DNA of 64,000 nucleotides from Mesorhizobium sp. CA14 (GTDB lineage: Bacteria > Pseudomonadota > Alphaproteobacteria > Rhizobiales > Rhizobiaceae): contig NZ_JAIUHR010000010.1 in assembly GCF_020165195.1 (NCBI RefSeq), positions 62,001-126,000 on the forward strand, written 5' to 3'. Below are positions 34,058 through 43,228 of the stretch, piece by piece. The notes under the pieces are model-generated. The model was not told the DNA's origin and made no database searches. It was given only the letters and a program-made list of their open reading frames with translations. The position numbers were made by a program, and so were the translations under genes. Numbering within the stretch: position 1 is the first letter of the stretch; each line of letters starts with the position of its first letter.

Positions 34058-35632
34058 CTACACCGCAACGTCCGCGATGGCCGCCTTGGCCGTGGCGAGT
34101 TGCGCAGGAGCGACCGATAGGTCGCGCAAGCCCGCCTCGAGCAGCGCCGGGATGGCTGCCGGATCGCCGCCCGCGTCGCCGCATAGGCTGACCGGAATAC
34201 CTCTCTCCCGCCCGAAGGCCGTGATCGTAGCAATCAGCCGCAGCACCGACGGGTGGCGCACGGTGTTGAGATGCGCCACGGCTGCGTTGTCCCGCGCGGC
34301 CGCCATCACATATTGCGTCAAGTCGTTGGAGCCGATCGAGAAGAATGCGACACCGGCGAAGGCTTCGGGCGCCAGCGCGACGGAAGGCACCTCCACCATG
34401 ATGCCGAGCGGCGGAAGCTGGTGTGCCACGCCCCGCGCGGCAAGCGCGGCTTCTTCTTCGGCGAACAGCGCGGTGGCTTGGCTGTACTCCTCGGGCGTGG
34501 CGATCATCGGGAACATCACCTTCAGATTGCCGTGGATGGCGGCGCGCAGCAATGCCCGGATCTGCACGCGGAAGACATCGCGCCGCGCCAGCGAAAGCCT
34601 TATGCCGCGCAGACCGAGAAACGGGTTGGTTTCCTCGACGGTGAAACCCGGCACCGGCTTGTCGCCGCCGGCATCGACGGTGCGGATGGTCACCGGCTTG
34701 TCGCCGGCCCATTCCAGTACCTTGCGATAGGCACGGTATTGCGTCTCCTCGTCCGGCAGCGCCTTGCCGAACAGGAATTCGGTCCGCATCAGGCCGATGC
34801 CGTCGCAGCTTTCGATTTCGATTCCATCGACGTCGGAGGGGTAGGCGATGTTGACCTGGACGCGCACGGCGGTGCCGACCTTGGTCACCGCCGGCTCCGT
34901 CAGGAATGTCTTCGCCGCGCCGAGCCGGTCGGCGAAAGAGGAGGCGGATTGCCGGAAGGCTTCGATCTCGGCCGGCGACGGCGAGAAAACGATCGCGCCG
35001 CGTTCGGCGTCGAGCAGCGCGACACCGGTGAGCGTTTCAGCCTCGTCGCCGAGACCGACGACCATCGGCACGCCGCGCGAGCGCGCCAGCATAGCGACAT
35101 GGCTGGCGGTGCTGCCGCGCTTGAGCGCGATGCCGCCGCCCTCGCTCCAATCGGTTTCGAGGAAGCGCGTCGGCGCGATGTCCTCGCCGTAGAGGATCGC
35201 CCCCGGGGGTGCCGCGGCCTCGCTGTCCTCACTCAGCGCGCGCAGCACCTGGTCGCGGATGTCACGCAAATCCGCGGCACGGGCGCGGAAATAGTCCTGG
35301 TCCGACGCTTCATAGCCGGCGATCTCGCTGTCCAGCGCGGTCCGCCAGGCGACATCCGCCGGCTGCCCGGAGCCGATCGCCGCCAAGGCCGGACCGCTCA
35401 ACGCGTCGTCCTCCAGCACGGCGATGTGGAATTCGAGGATGCCGGCGGCGTCGCCATCGGCGGTTTCGATCAGCGCGGCCAGCCGGCCGACGGCCTTGCC
35501 GATTGCCTTTACCAGTGCGACCTGTTCTTCCTCGGCGCTCGCCTTGGCCTTGTAGTTGGCCGGAGGCTGGTCGAGGTCGAACAGCGGGCCTTCGGCGTAA
35601 CCGGGAGAGGCGGGGATACCCTCAACCCGCAT
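34058..35632 (-). CDS. PTS enzyme I (phosphoenolpyruvate-protein phosphotransferase)
   Basis: A 524-residue enzyme I. The phospho-His lies in LKRGSTASHVAMLARSRG near residue 190; the C-terminal PEP domain has GIGLMRTEFLF, NPFLGLRGIRLS, SIGSNDLTQY and the catalytic Cys in VSLCGDAGGDP. It passes phosphate from PEP to the adjacent HPr. The start MRVEGIPASPG matches the family. Its dedication to DhaM rather than sugar transport is inferred from the operon. Confidence 0.9.
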   Translation of the reverse strand: MRVEGIPASPGYAEGPLFDLDQPPANYKAKASAEEEQVALVKAIGKAVGRLAALIETADGDAAGILEFHIAVLEDDALSGPALAAIGSGQPADVAWRTALDSEIAGYEASDQDYFRARAADLRDIRDQVLRALSEDSEAAAPPGAILYGEDIAPTRFLETDWSEGGGIALKRGSTASHVAMLARSRGVPMVVGLGDEAETLTGVALLDAERGAIVFSPSPAEIEAFRQSASSFADRLGAAKTFLTEPAVTKVGTAVRVQVNIAYPSDVDGIEIESCDGIGLMRTEFLFGKALPDEETQYRAYRKVLEWAGDKPVTIRTVDAGGDKPVPGFTVEETNPFLGLRGIRLSLARRDVFRVQIRALLRAAIHGNLKVMFPMIATPEEYSQATALFAEEEAALAARGVAHQLPPLGIMVEVPSVALAPEAFAGVAFFSIGSNDLTQYVMAAARDNAAVAHLNTVRHPSVLRLIATITAFGRERGIPVSLCGDAGGDPAAIPALLEAGLRDLSVAPAQLATAKAAIADVAV

Positions 35633-35673
35633 GGCTCGCCTTCCTTGCGGGCCTGCCGTCATGCAGATCGGTC

Positions 35674-35976
35674 TCAAGCGGACCGGGCATGATCCACGCC
35701 CTCGTCGAAGTCGCGCTGTACCAGATCGACCAGCGCTTTCACCGCCTGGACCGCGCCCTCGCCCTTGGCGCGGATATGCAGCATGGTGCCCTTCGGCGCC
35801 TTGGCCGCCATCACCTTGACGATGCTCTTGGCGTCGAACCAGGGGCCGTTGGCAGCCACCGCCACCTCCACCTCGGCAGCGAACGACTTGGCGAGCTTGG
35901 TGAACTTCACCGAAGGGCGTGCGTGCAATCCCACCGCGTGGGTGATCAGGACCGTTGCTTCGGCGGATGCGGACAT
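35674..35976 (-). CDS. HPr-family phosphocarrier
   Basis: A 100-residue HPr with the active His in AVGLHARPSVKFTKLA near residue 18 and the Ser region KSIVKVMAAKAPKGT. In E. coli DhaM the HPr and part of enzyme I are fused to the EIIA domain; here they are three separate genes in order. It lies 19 bases after dhaM and 41 bases before enzyme I. Confidence 0.9.
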   Translation of the reverse strand: MSASAEATVLITHAVGLHARPSVKFTKLAKSFAAEVEVAVAANGPWFDAKSIVKVMAAKAPKGTMLHIRAKGEGAVQAVKALVDLVQRDFDEGVDHARSA

Positions 35977-35995
35977 TCAGTCGGTTCCCGTTCGT

Positions 35996-36385
35996 TCACG
36001 ACGGCGACAATTCATGCGCCGTCGCCACCACTTCCTTGAGCGAGGCGCCGCCGGAGGATTCGGTTGCCGCCATCACCGCGCCCTCGACGATCGGCGCGTT
36101 GCAGACGACTATTCTGTGGGAGCGCGGCTCGCCGATCATCTCGACCGCCATCTCCGAGTTGGTCTCGGCGCCGCCGAGATCGACCAGTATAGCGACACCG
36201 GCTTCCGACCAGGCCTTGTCGATCGCGTCCATGATCGCCTCGACGCTGGTGCCGAGGCCGCCATGGCCGTTTCCGCCGCACCATGCAAGCGGCACTTCGT
36301 CGCCCACCATCTGGCGCACCATGTCGGCCGTGCCCTCGGCGACCAGGGGCGAATGCGACACGATGACGATCCCGACATTGCTCAT
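35996..36385 (-). CDS. dhaM: Dihydroxyacetone kinase phosphotransfer subunit DhaM
   Basis: A 129-residue EIIA-Man-like domain; the phospho-His is in GIVIVSHSPLVAEGTADM near residue 11. It rephosphorylates the ADP bound to DhaL. The protein is only the first domain of the longer E. coli DhaM. Its ATG shares a base with the dhaL stop. A TTG one codon earlier is less likely. Confidence 0.9.
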   Translation of the reverse strand: MSNVGIVIVSHSPLVAEGTADMVRQMVGDEVPLAWCGGNGHGGLGTSVEAIMDAIDKAWSEAGVAILVDLGGAETNSEMAVEMIGEPRSHRIVVCNAPIVEGAVMAATESSGGASLKEVVATAHELSPS

Positions 36386-36984
36386 CAATTGCCCTCTATG
36401 GCTTCCGCGACTGCGCGCACCAGCAGCGCGGTCGAGCGCGCCCCGGCGTCCATATGCCCGATCGAGCGCTCTCCCAGGAAGGAAGCGCGCCCGCGCAGAG
36501 CCTTCATCGGCACCGTGGCCTCCGCAGCCTTGTCGGCTGCATCGGCGATCTCGCCAGCCGTCTGACCTTGCGCCAATGCCTCATACACCGGCTGCAGCAC
36601 GTCGAGCATGGTTTTTTGTCCCGGCTGCGATTTGCCGCGCGCCGCGACCGCCTCGATCGCCTTGCCCAGCGCCGCCGTCAGTCCGTTTCGATCGGGTACT
36701 GCCGACAGGTCCTTGCCGAGCGCCATGAACAATGTGCCGAACAAGGGGCCGGACGCGCCGCCCACGGTCATCACCAGCTTGGTGCCGACCGCCTTCAGCG
36801 CCTCGGGCAGCGGTTTCGTCGCGAAGGCGTCGGCCTCGGCACGCACGGCCTCGAAGCCGCGCTTCATGTTCAGCCCGTGGTCGCCGTCGCCGATGGCCTG
36901 GTCGAGCGCGGTCAATTCCTCGGCATGTGCCGCGATCGTATCGGCCGCCGCCGCGATCAATCGGGAGAAATCGGCTGCGGCCAT
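36385..36984 (-). CDS. dhaL: Dihydroxyacetone kinase subunit DhaL
   Basis: A 199-residue DhaL with the ADP/Mg site IGDGDHGLNMKRGFE near residue 30 and GGASGPLFGTLFMALG and GQKTMLDVLQP following. It carries the phosphate from DhaM to dihydroxyacetone on DhaK. ATG 36984 lies 10 bases after the fused kinase stop. The frame upstream runs into that gene and is rejected. Confidence 0.92.
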   Translation of the reverse strand: MAAADFSRLIAAAADTIAAHAEELTALDQAIGDGDHGLNMKRGFEAVRAEADAFATKPLPEALKAVGTKLVMTVGGASGPLFGTLFMALGKDLSAVPDRNGLTAALGKAIEAVAARGKSQPGQKTMLDVLQPVYEALAQGQTAGEIADAADKAAEATVPMKALRGRASFLGERSIGHMDAGARSTALLVRAVAEAIEGN

Positions 36985-36994
36985 TGTCTGTCCT

Positions 36995-38635
36995 TCATGC
37001 CGGGGCGAACAGCGCCGCCACGGCAGCGAAAACTTTGGCGACCGCGAAGGCGCCTGGATCCGCTGTGTCAAGCTGCCTGCCGATATAGGCGGAGCGGCCG
37101 GCCTTCGCCTTCTGCATCGCCTCGGTTGCCTCGGCGCCTTGCCGCGCCGCTTCTGCCGCCGCTTCCAGCCCGCTTGCATCAAGCGCCCGCAGTGCCGGCT
37201 CCAGCGCATCAACCATGGTGCGGTCGCCGGCCTTGGCGCCGCCGTAGAAAGTCATGCGGTCTAGCCCGGCGAGCAGCGCCTTGGGTGAAGTTGCGCCGAA
37301 ACGCAAAGTCTGTGCGGCGGCCGTGAAGAAGATCGACAACAGTACGCCGCTGGAGCCGCCCATCGAGGTGCCCAACGTATCGCCGATTGCGGCAAATGTC
37401 GCGGCCTTGTCGGCGAGCGGCAGCGTGTCGATGCGCTCGAGAATGCTGCGCGCGCCCATCGCCACGGTCGAGCCGGTGTCGCCGTCGCCCGCCTTGGCGT
37501 CGAGCGCGTTGAGCGGCTCTTCGAGCGCGATCAGCTTCTGGCAGACGGCCCTGATCAGCCGCTCCGCGGCCGCATCGCGGCTGGCGGGCTTTATGGCTGT
37601 GCCTATGCCAGGTTTGGCCATTGCGATAGTGGCCGGCTGACGAACCGGCTTCGCCGGCAGCCAGGCATGCGGGCCGACAGGCGCCAGCAGCGCCGCCTCG
37701 CGTTCCGCGTCGAGCTTGAGCAGCGACAGCGAGAATCCGTTCATGTTGAGCGCCGTCATCAGATGACCGGGGCCGATCGTCAGCGCCACGGCCTTCGCCA
37801 GCGGCGAGGACAAGACGGCGTTGGCGATCAAAGACATTTCGAGCGGCGGCACCGAGCCGAGATTGTTGATCAGCAAGGCATAATGGCTGCCGGGATCGAG
37901 CTGCGCGGCGAGGCGCTCGGCCATGACAGCGACGAACGCGCTGGCGCTCTGCAGCGCGATGCGCTCGACGCCCGGCTCGCCATGAATGCCCAGGCCGAGC
38001 TCGCCATCATTCGCGCCGAAGCGCTCCTCATGCGCCTGTCCGGGGATCGAGCAGGAGGAAAGCGAGATGCCGAGCGAAAAGATGTCCTTGGCCGCCGCCC
38101 GCGCCGCCGCGGCAACCGACGCCAGGTCGTGACCGGCTTCGGACAGATGACCGGCGATCTTGTGCACGAACAACGTGCCGGCGACGCCGCGCGGCTGGGC
38201 GATGTCGGGTAACGCGATGTCGTCGCCTACGATCACCATCTCGACCGCAAGGCCCTCGGCGCGCGCCTTTTCCGCGGCCAGTCCGAAATTGAGCCGGTCG
38301 CCGGTGTAGTTCTTGACGACCAGCAGGCAGCCGGCCGACCCCGTCGTGGCGCGGATCGCCGCCAGCACCGCCTCGACGCTCGGCGAAGCGAAGATCTCGC
38401 CGGAGACGGCCGCCGTCAGCATCCCGGCGCCGACGAAGCCGGCATGCGAGGGTTCATGCCCGGCACCGCCGCCCGAAACCACGGCCACCTTCGTCTTGTC
38501 CCACTCGGCGCGCAGCACGACCTTGATCTCGGGATAACCGTCGAGGCGGGCGAGCGCACCCGATCCCGTCGTGGCGAGGAAGCCGTCCAGCGCCTCGGTG
38601 ACGATCGTGTCCTTGCGGTTGAAAAAGTGCTTCAT
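36995..38635 (-). CDS. ATP-dependent dihydroxyacetone kinase (fused K and L domains)
   Basis: A 546-residue Dak-type enzyme. Residues 1-330 are the K domain (VSGGGAGHEPSHAGFVGAG; covalent His in GLGIHGEPG), residues about 355-546 the L domain (AKAGDGDTGSTVAMG; MGGSSGVLLSIFF). Such fused proteins use ATP directly. It shares an operon with a full PTS-type system, so two phosphorylation routes coexist. ATG 38635 precedes the conserved KHFFNRKDTIV. It might act on another triose or tetrulose. Confidence 0.9.
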   Translation of the reverse strand: MKHFFNRKDTIVTEALDGFLATTGSGALARLDGYPEIKVVLRAEWDKTKVAVVSGGGAGHEPSHAGFVGAGMLTAAVSGEIFASPSVEAVLAAIRATTGSAGCLLVVKNYTGDRLNFGLAAEKARAEGLAVEMVIVGDDIALPDIAQPRGVAGTLFVHKIAGHLSEAGHDLASVAAAARAAAKDIFSLGISLSSCSIPGQAHEERFGANDGELGLGIHGEPGVERIALQSASAFVAVMAERLAAQLDPGSHYALLINNLGSVPPLEMSLIANAVLSSPLAKAVALTIGPGHLMTALNMNGFSLSLLKLDAEREAALLAPVGPHAWLPAKPVRQPATIAMAKPGIGTAIKPASRDAAAERLIRAVCQKLIALEEPLNALDAKAGDGDTGSTVAMGARSILERIDTLPLADKAATFAAIGDTLGTSMGGSSGVLLSIFFTAAAQTLRFGATSPKALLAGLDRMTFYGGAKAGDRTMVDALEPALRALDASGLEAAAEAARQGAEATEAMQKAKAGRSAYIGRQLDTADPGAFAVAKVFAAVAALFAPA

Positions 38636-38694
38636 GAATTTCGTCCAGTCCGTATCTGCGGTCGTCAATCGGTGTGCGATAAGCGCGTGGCCGG

Positions 38695-39708
38695 CTACAT
38701 CAATCTCTGCCCATCCGAGCCGAAATAAAGCGGCGCTATGTAGCGGATCGTCACTCTGTCCCCCTTTGCGAGCGGCGTGTCGGGACCGGTCAGCGTCACC
38801 AGCTTCTTCGGCCCCACCGTCACATGCAGATGGTTCTGGTCGCCGAGATGCTCGACCCAGTCGACGACGCCGTCGGCATGACCGTTCAGCGCCTTCTCGA
38901 TCGCGAGATGCTCGGTGCGGGCGCCGATCGTCATTGTTCCGGTCGGCACGCCGCCGTCGGGCAAAAGCCCTGCCGGCAAGAGGTTGATCGCCGGCTGGCC
39001 GAGACGGGCCGCGACATGCAGGTTCGCCGGCTCCGAATAGATCGCACGCGGCGTGCCGATCTGCACCAGCACGCCGTCGGCGAGGATGCCGATGCGGTCG
39101 GCCATGGTCATCGCCTCGATCTGGTCATGCGTGACATAGAGCATGGTGGCGCCGAGCTCGGACTGGATGCGTTTGAGCTCGAGCCGAAGATCGGCGCGCA
39201 GCTTGGCGTCAAGCGAGGACAGCGGCTCGTCCATCAGGTAGATCGCGGGCTTCCTCACCAGGGCGCGGCCGATGGCGACGCGCTGCATCTCGCCGCCCGA
39301 CAGTTTTGTCGAGCGGTTGTCGAGCTTGTGGTCGATGCGCACCATGCGCGCCACGTCCTCGACGCGCCGCCGCACGGCCTCTTCCGGAAACCGCCGCGCC
39401 GGCGAGCGCAGCGGGAAGGCGAGATTGTCGAACACCGAAAGATGCGGGTAAAGCGAATATTGCTGGAAGACGAAGGCGGTGTCGCGTTCTGCCGGCGACA
39501 GCGCCGTCGCGTCATGGCCGCCGATGTGGATCGTGCCGCTGTCCGGCCGTTCCAGCCCGGCGATCAGCCTCAGCGTCGTCGTCTTGCCGGCGCCGGTCGG
39601 CCCGAGCAGCACGACGAATTCGCCGTCCTTTATAACGAGGTCGAGATCGTTGATCGCGACGGTGTCGCCAAAACTCTTGGTCACGCCCTGGATGTGAACG
39701 TCAGCCAT
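38695..39708 (-). CDS. ABC transporter ATPase, GlpT/GlpS-like
   Basis: A 337-residue MalK/UgpC-type ATPase: Walker A GPTGAGKTTTLR, Q-loop FQQYSLYPH, signature LSGGEMQRV, Walker B YLMDEPLSSLD, then a C-terminal OB-type regulatory domain. It pairs with the ATPase upstream; the arrangement of two different ATPases, two permeases, a small protein and a binding protein matches the rhizobial GlpSTPQ glycerol transporter. ATG 39708 overlaps the preceding stop by 8 bases. Confidence 0.88.
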   Translation of the reverse strand: MADVHIQGVTKSFGDTVAINDLDLVIKDGEFVVLLGPTGAGKTTTLRLIAGLERPDSGTIHIGGHDATALSPAERDTAFVFQQYSLYPHLSVFDNLAFPLRSPARRFPEEAVRRRVEDVARMVRIDHKLDNRSTKLSGGEMQRVAIGRALVRKPAIYLMDEPLSSLDAKLRADLRLELKRIQSELGATMLYVTHDQIEAMTMADRIGILADGVLVQIGTPRAIYSEPANLHVAARLGQPAINLLPAGLLPDGGVPTGTMTIGARTEHLAIEKALNGHADGVVDWVEHLGDQNHLHVTVGPKKLVTLTGPDTPLAKGDRVTIRYIAPLYFGSDGQRLM

Positions 39709-40807
39709 GGCGCGCCTCCGCTGCCTGATCATGCATGGCGGTCCGGACCGCTCGTCCGGAGCCCTTCTCGAACAGCGACAGCCGCGCGCCGTTCAGCGCC
39801 AGCCCGACCTGTTCGCCGGGGCTGAGATGGATGCCCGCCGGCACCCGGGCCTTGATGATGCCGTCTGCCGTCTCGACGGCGACGATCTGCGTGGTGCCTA
39901 GATATTCGGTGCCGTAGATCGCGCCGCGCAGCTTCGAGCCATCGTCGAAGCGGATGTGCTCAGGCCGGATACCCAGCGCCATGTCGGCCGGAGCGATATC
40001 CTCGCGCACTTCCGGTACCGCCACCTTGGCGCCCTGCACGACGATCTCCTTCGCGCCCTTGGCGAGGCCGCCGCCGAACTTCAGGAAATTCATCGGCGGC
40101 GAGCCGATGAAATCGGCGACGAACATGGTTGCTGGCCGGTCGTAGATTTCCCGCGGCGTGCCGAACTGCTCGATGACGCCGTGATTCATCACCGCAATCT
40201 TGTCGGCCATCGACATCGCTTCCATCTGGTCGTGCGTGACATAGACGGTCGTGGCGTGGATGCGATTGTGCAGCTCGCGCAGCTCGTGCACCATCAGATC
40301 GCGGAACTCGGTATCGAGGGTGCCGAGCGGCTCGTCCATGAGAAAGCATTTCGGCCGCCGCACGATGGCGCGGCCGAGCGCGACGCGCTGGCGGTCGCCG
40401 CCGGCAAGGCCGGAGACGGACTTGTCGAGAAGATGGTCGATGCGCAACAGCTTCGCCGTCTCCTCGACGCGGCTGCGGATTTCGGCCGGCGGCATGCCCT
40501 GCGCAAGCAGCGGAAAGCCGATGTTCCGGCGCACATTCATATGCGGGTAGAGCGCGAAGAGCTGGAAGACGAAGGCGATGTCGCGCTCGCGCGCCCGTCG
40601 CATGGTGACGTCCTCGCCGCCGAGCAGGATCTTGCCGCCGGTCGGCAATTCGAGGCCGGCGATCATGCGCAGCGTCGTCGTCTTGCCGCAGCCGGACGGC
40701 CCGAGCATGACGAAGAACTCGCCGTCCTCGACGACGAAGTTGGAATCCTGCACGGCGACGAATGCGCCGAAGGCCTTCCTCAGGTTCTGAACACGGATCT
40801 CGGCCAT
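39701..40807 (-). CDS. ABC transporter ATPase, GlpS/GlpT-like
   Basis: A 368-residue paralogue of the next gene: Walker A GPSGCGKTTTLR, FQLFALYPH, signature segment LAGGDRQRV (Ala for the usual Ser), Walker B FLMDEPLGTLD, and an OB-type C-terminus. The heterodimer powers uptake of glycerol or a related polyol. ATG 40807 lies three bases after the small membrane-protein stop. Upstream in-frame codons run through that gene and are rejected. Confidence 0.88.
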   Translation of the reverse strand: MAEIRVQNLRKAFGAFVAVQDSNFVVEDGEFFVMLGPSGCGKTTTLRMIAGLELPTGGKILLGGEDVTMRRARERDIAFVFQLFALYPHMNVRRNIGFPLLAQGMPPAEIRSRVEETAKLLRIDHLLDKSVSGLAGGDRQRVALGRAIVRRPKCFLMDEPLGTLDTEFRDLMVHELRELHNRIHATTVYVTHDQMEAMSMADKIAVMNHGVIEQFGTPREIYDRPATMFVADFIGSPPMNFLKFGGGLAKGAKEIVVQGAKVAVPEVREDIAPADMALGIRPEHIRFDDGSKLRGAIYGTEYLGTTQIVAVETADGIIKARVPAGIHLSPGEQVGLALNGARLSLFEKGSGRAVRTAMHDQAAEARHG

Positions 40808-40809
40808 AT

Positions 40810-41013
40810 CTATTCCGGGAATTTCGAGACGATGATGAACATCACCGTGCCGGTGAGCATGGTGATGAAGGAATAGGTGTAGAGCGACAGCGCGAAAGGC
40901 TGGAACAGCATCAGGAAGCCGATCGCGATGATCGCGGTCGCGATGTTTTCCATCAGGCCACGCCTTGCCCAGCGCGGCCAAGAGGAGCGCTTGGAGGCAA
41001 TAGAGCGGTTCAT
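40810..41013 (-). CDS. Small membrane protein of glycerol transporter (DUF2160-like)
   Basis: A 67-residue protein: a basic N-terminus (20 residues) then two hydrophobic helices around IIAIGFLMLFQPFALSL and FITMLTGTVMFIIV. It corresponds to the small membrane component found in Glp-type ABC operons. A strong GGAGG lies before ATG 41013. An inverted repeat element of about 150 bases separates it from the permease upstream. Confidence 0.78.
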   Translation of the reverse strand: MNRSIASKRSSWPRWARRGLMENIATAIIAIGFLMLFQPFALSLYTYSFITMLTGTVMFIIVSKFPE

Positions 41014-41065
41014 GCGTTCCTCCCTTCCTTCTCGTTCAAGGGGAGAGATGGTTGCCAAGTGGTTC

Positions 41066-41215
41066 CCACACTCCGTCGCTGCTTCGCAGCGCCACCTCTC
41101 CCCCCTCCGGAGGGAGAGGAAGGGAGCCTGGCTGAATGAAGTTCGCGCCCTTCCTCTACCCCGTCGATCGGGGGGGAGGTGTCGAGCGAAGCTCGACGGA
41201 GTGGGGGTCGACTTA
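41066..41215. repeat. Pair of inverted intergenic repeats inside the glycerol operon
   Basis: Two facing copies of one module: CTCCGTCG plus hairpin CGCTGC-TTC-GCAGCG (41077-41091) plus CACCTCTCCC (to about 41120), and its reverse with hairpin GTCGAGC-GAA-GCTCGAC (41181-41197). The first copy also has a CCTCCGGAGG palindrome. Similar modules are scattered in many Rhizobiales genomes. In the transcript they would fold strongly and could shift expression between upstream and downstream genes. Confidence 0.6.
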
Positions 41216-41227
41216 TTCCCACACTAA

Positions 41228-42178
41228 TCATTTGCGCACCGCGCCGAAGGTGATGCCGCGCAAGAGCTGCTTGCGGAGCAGGATGGTGAAGACGAGGATC
41301 GGCACCAGAAAGATGGTCGTGCCGGCTGCCACCGCCGGCCAGTCCTGGCCGCCCTCGCCGATGATGGTCGGGATGAAGGGCGGCGCGGTCTGCGCGCTGC
41401 CGGAAGTGAGCAGCGCCGCGAACGCATATTCGTTCCAGGCAAAGATCAGGCAGAAGATGGCGGTCGCGGCGATGCCGGTCGTGGCCTGCGGCAGCACGGT
41501 GCGCCAGAAGGCCTGCAGCCGCGTGTAGCCGTCGATCATCGCGGCCTCTTCATACTCGCGTGGGATCTCGTCGATGAAGCCTTTCAAGAGCCACACAGCC
41601 AGCGAAACGTTGACCGCGGTGTAGAGCAGGATCATGCCGAGCGCGGTGTCGGACAGGCCGAGCTCGCGATACATCAGGTAGATCGGGATCGCCACCGCGA
41701 TCGGCGGCATGAAGCGCGTCGACAGGATGAAGAACAGAAGGTCGTCGGCCAAAGGCACCTGGAAGCGCGAGAAGCCATAGGCCGAGAGCGTGCCGAGGAA
41801 CACCGCGCAGAAGGTCGAGCCGAAGGCGATGATCAGCGAGTTGACGAAACGCGGCAGGAAATTCGACGGCCCGGCGATCACCATGTTGCGCTTGCGCACG
41901 GTCTCGTCGCAGAAGCCCGTCGCCGGTCCGAGCGAGTTGATGTATTCCGGCGTCTGCCTTGTGCGTGTCGTGAACAGGTTGCAATAGCCCTCGATGCTCG
42001 GCTGGAAGACGATCTTGGGCGGATAGGCGATCGAATCCGGCGGCGTCTTGAAGCTGGTGGCGAAGATCCAGAGCAGCGGCACGATCGAGATCAGCGCATA
42101 GGCTATGATGATCGTGCCGGCGATCAGCTTCGCGTTCGACGAGGGCGCGACGACGGAATGGGCGGTGGTCAGGCTCAT
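41228..42178 (-). CDS. ABC transporter permease, GlpQ-like
   Basis: A 316-residue MalG-type permease with six hydrophobic helices and the EAA loop EYEEAAMIDGYTRLQAF near residue 215. An unusual extracytoplasmic insertion after helix 1 (residues 55-100, including two Cys-containing stretches) distinguishes it from maltose permeases and fits the glycerol type. Its ATG overlaps the preceding stop by four bases. Confidence 0.87.
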   Translation of the reverse strand: MSLTTAHSVVAPSSNAKLIAGTIIIAYALISIVPLLWIFATSFKTPPDSIAYPPKIVFQPSIEGYCNLFTTRTRQTPEYINSLGPATGFCDETVRKRNMVIAGPSNFLPRFVNSLIIAFGSTFCAVFLGTLSAYGFSRFQVPLADDLLFFILSTRFMPPIAVAIPIYLMYRELGLSDTALGMILLYTAVNVSLAVWLLKGFIDEIPREYEEAAMIDGYTRLQAFWRTVLPQATTGIAATAIFCLIFAWNEYAFAALLTSGSAQTAPPFIPTIIGEGGQDWPAVAAGTTIFLVPILVFTILLRKQLLRGITFGAVRK

Positions 42179-43122
42179 CTCTGCTTCACCTTGTTGAGCG
42201 CCTTGACGTAGATGTTGGCCAGCCCGAACACCGCGACGAACAGGATGATGGCGAAGGCCGACGAATAGCCGGTGCGCCAGCTCTCGAAAGCCTGCCGCTT
42301 CAGCGTGATCGAGGCGACCTCCGTGGTCGAGCCGGGTCCGCCGCCGGTGAGCAGGTTGACCATGTCGAACATCTTGAAGTTCTCGATGCCGCGAAACAGC
42401 ACCGCCAGCATGATGAAGGGCAGCGCCATCGGCAGCGTGATCGACCAGAACTGCCGCCAGTTGGAGGCGCGGTCGACCTCGGCCGCTTCATAGATGTATT
42501 CGGGGATCGAGCGCAGCCCGGCGAGGCAGATCAGCATCACGTAAGGCGTCCACATCCAGGTGTCGACGATGATGATCGCCCATGGCGCCAGCTCGACATT
42601 GGACAGCATCTGCACATTCGTCGGCGGAATGCCGGTGACGAAGGAAACGACGTAGGAGAACAGGCCGATCTGCGGCTCGTAGAGGAAGCGCCAGAAATTG
42701 CCGACCACCGCCGGCGACAGCATCATCGGCACCAGGATGATGGTGGTCCAGAAGGCGTGGCCGCGGAATTTTCGGTCGATCAGCCAGGCTAGCGTGAAGC
42801 CGATCACCGTCTGCAGAAGGATCGTCCAGAACACGAAATGCGCCGTCGTCTGCATGGCGATCCAGATGTCCTGGTCGCCGAGAATGCGCTGGTAATTCGC
42901 GAGCCCCAGATTCTTCACCACCTCGTTGGGACGGTTGGCGCGGTAATTGGTGAAGGAGAGATAGATCGCCCAGAACAGCGGGAAGATGTTGACGGCCAAC
43001 AGCAAAAGGATCGTCGGCGAGATGAACAGCCAGGCGAGGCCCTTGTCGCTGATGCCCCGGATCTTCCTGGCCAACGGCTCCGGTGTGGCCCGGGCAACGT
43101 TGTCCGCAGTCCGATCGAGCAT
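42175..43122 (-). CDS. ABC transporter permease, GlpP-like
   Basis: A 315-residue MalF/UgpA-type permease: FISPTILLLLAVNIFPLFW as the first helix and an EAA-type loop YEAAEVDRASNWRQFWSITL near residue 215. ATG 43122, with AGGACT upstream, opens MLDRTADN; the frame runs further but without typical features. It forms the channel with the GlpQ-like permease. Confidence 0.87.
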   Translation of the reverse strand: MLDRTADNVARATPEPLARKIRGISDKGLAWLFISPTILLLLAVNIFPLFWAIYLSFTNYRANRPNEVVKNLGLANYQRILGDQDIWIAMQTTAHFVFWTILLQTVIGFTLAWLIDRKFRGHAFWTTIILVPMMLSPAVVGNFWRFLYEPQIGLFSYVVSFVTGIPPTNVQMLSNVELAPWAIIIVDTWMWTPYVMLICLAGLRSIPEYIYEAAEVDRASNWRQFWSITLPMALPFIMLAVLFRGIENFKMFDMVNLLTGGGPGSTTEVASITLKRQAFESWRTGYSSAFAIILFVAVFGLANIYVKALNKVKQR

Positions 43123-43228
43123 GGTAAGTCCTGCTTCGGTCACGGGTAAGTCTCGACGATGGAATTTATCTGAACTGCGTCCCGTGCCAAGGGTGGCACG
43201 GGACGCTGCGGTCCGGCTCGGGAGGAGC

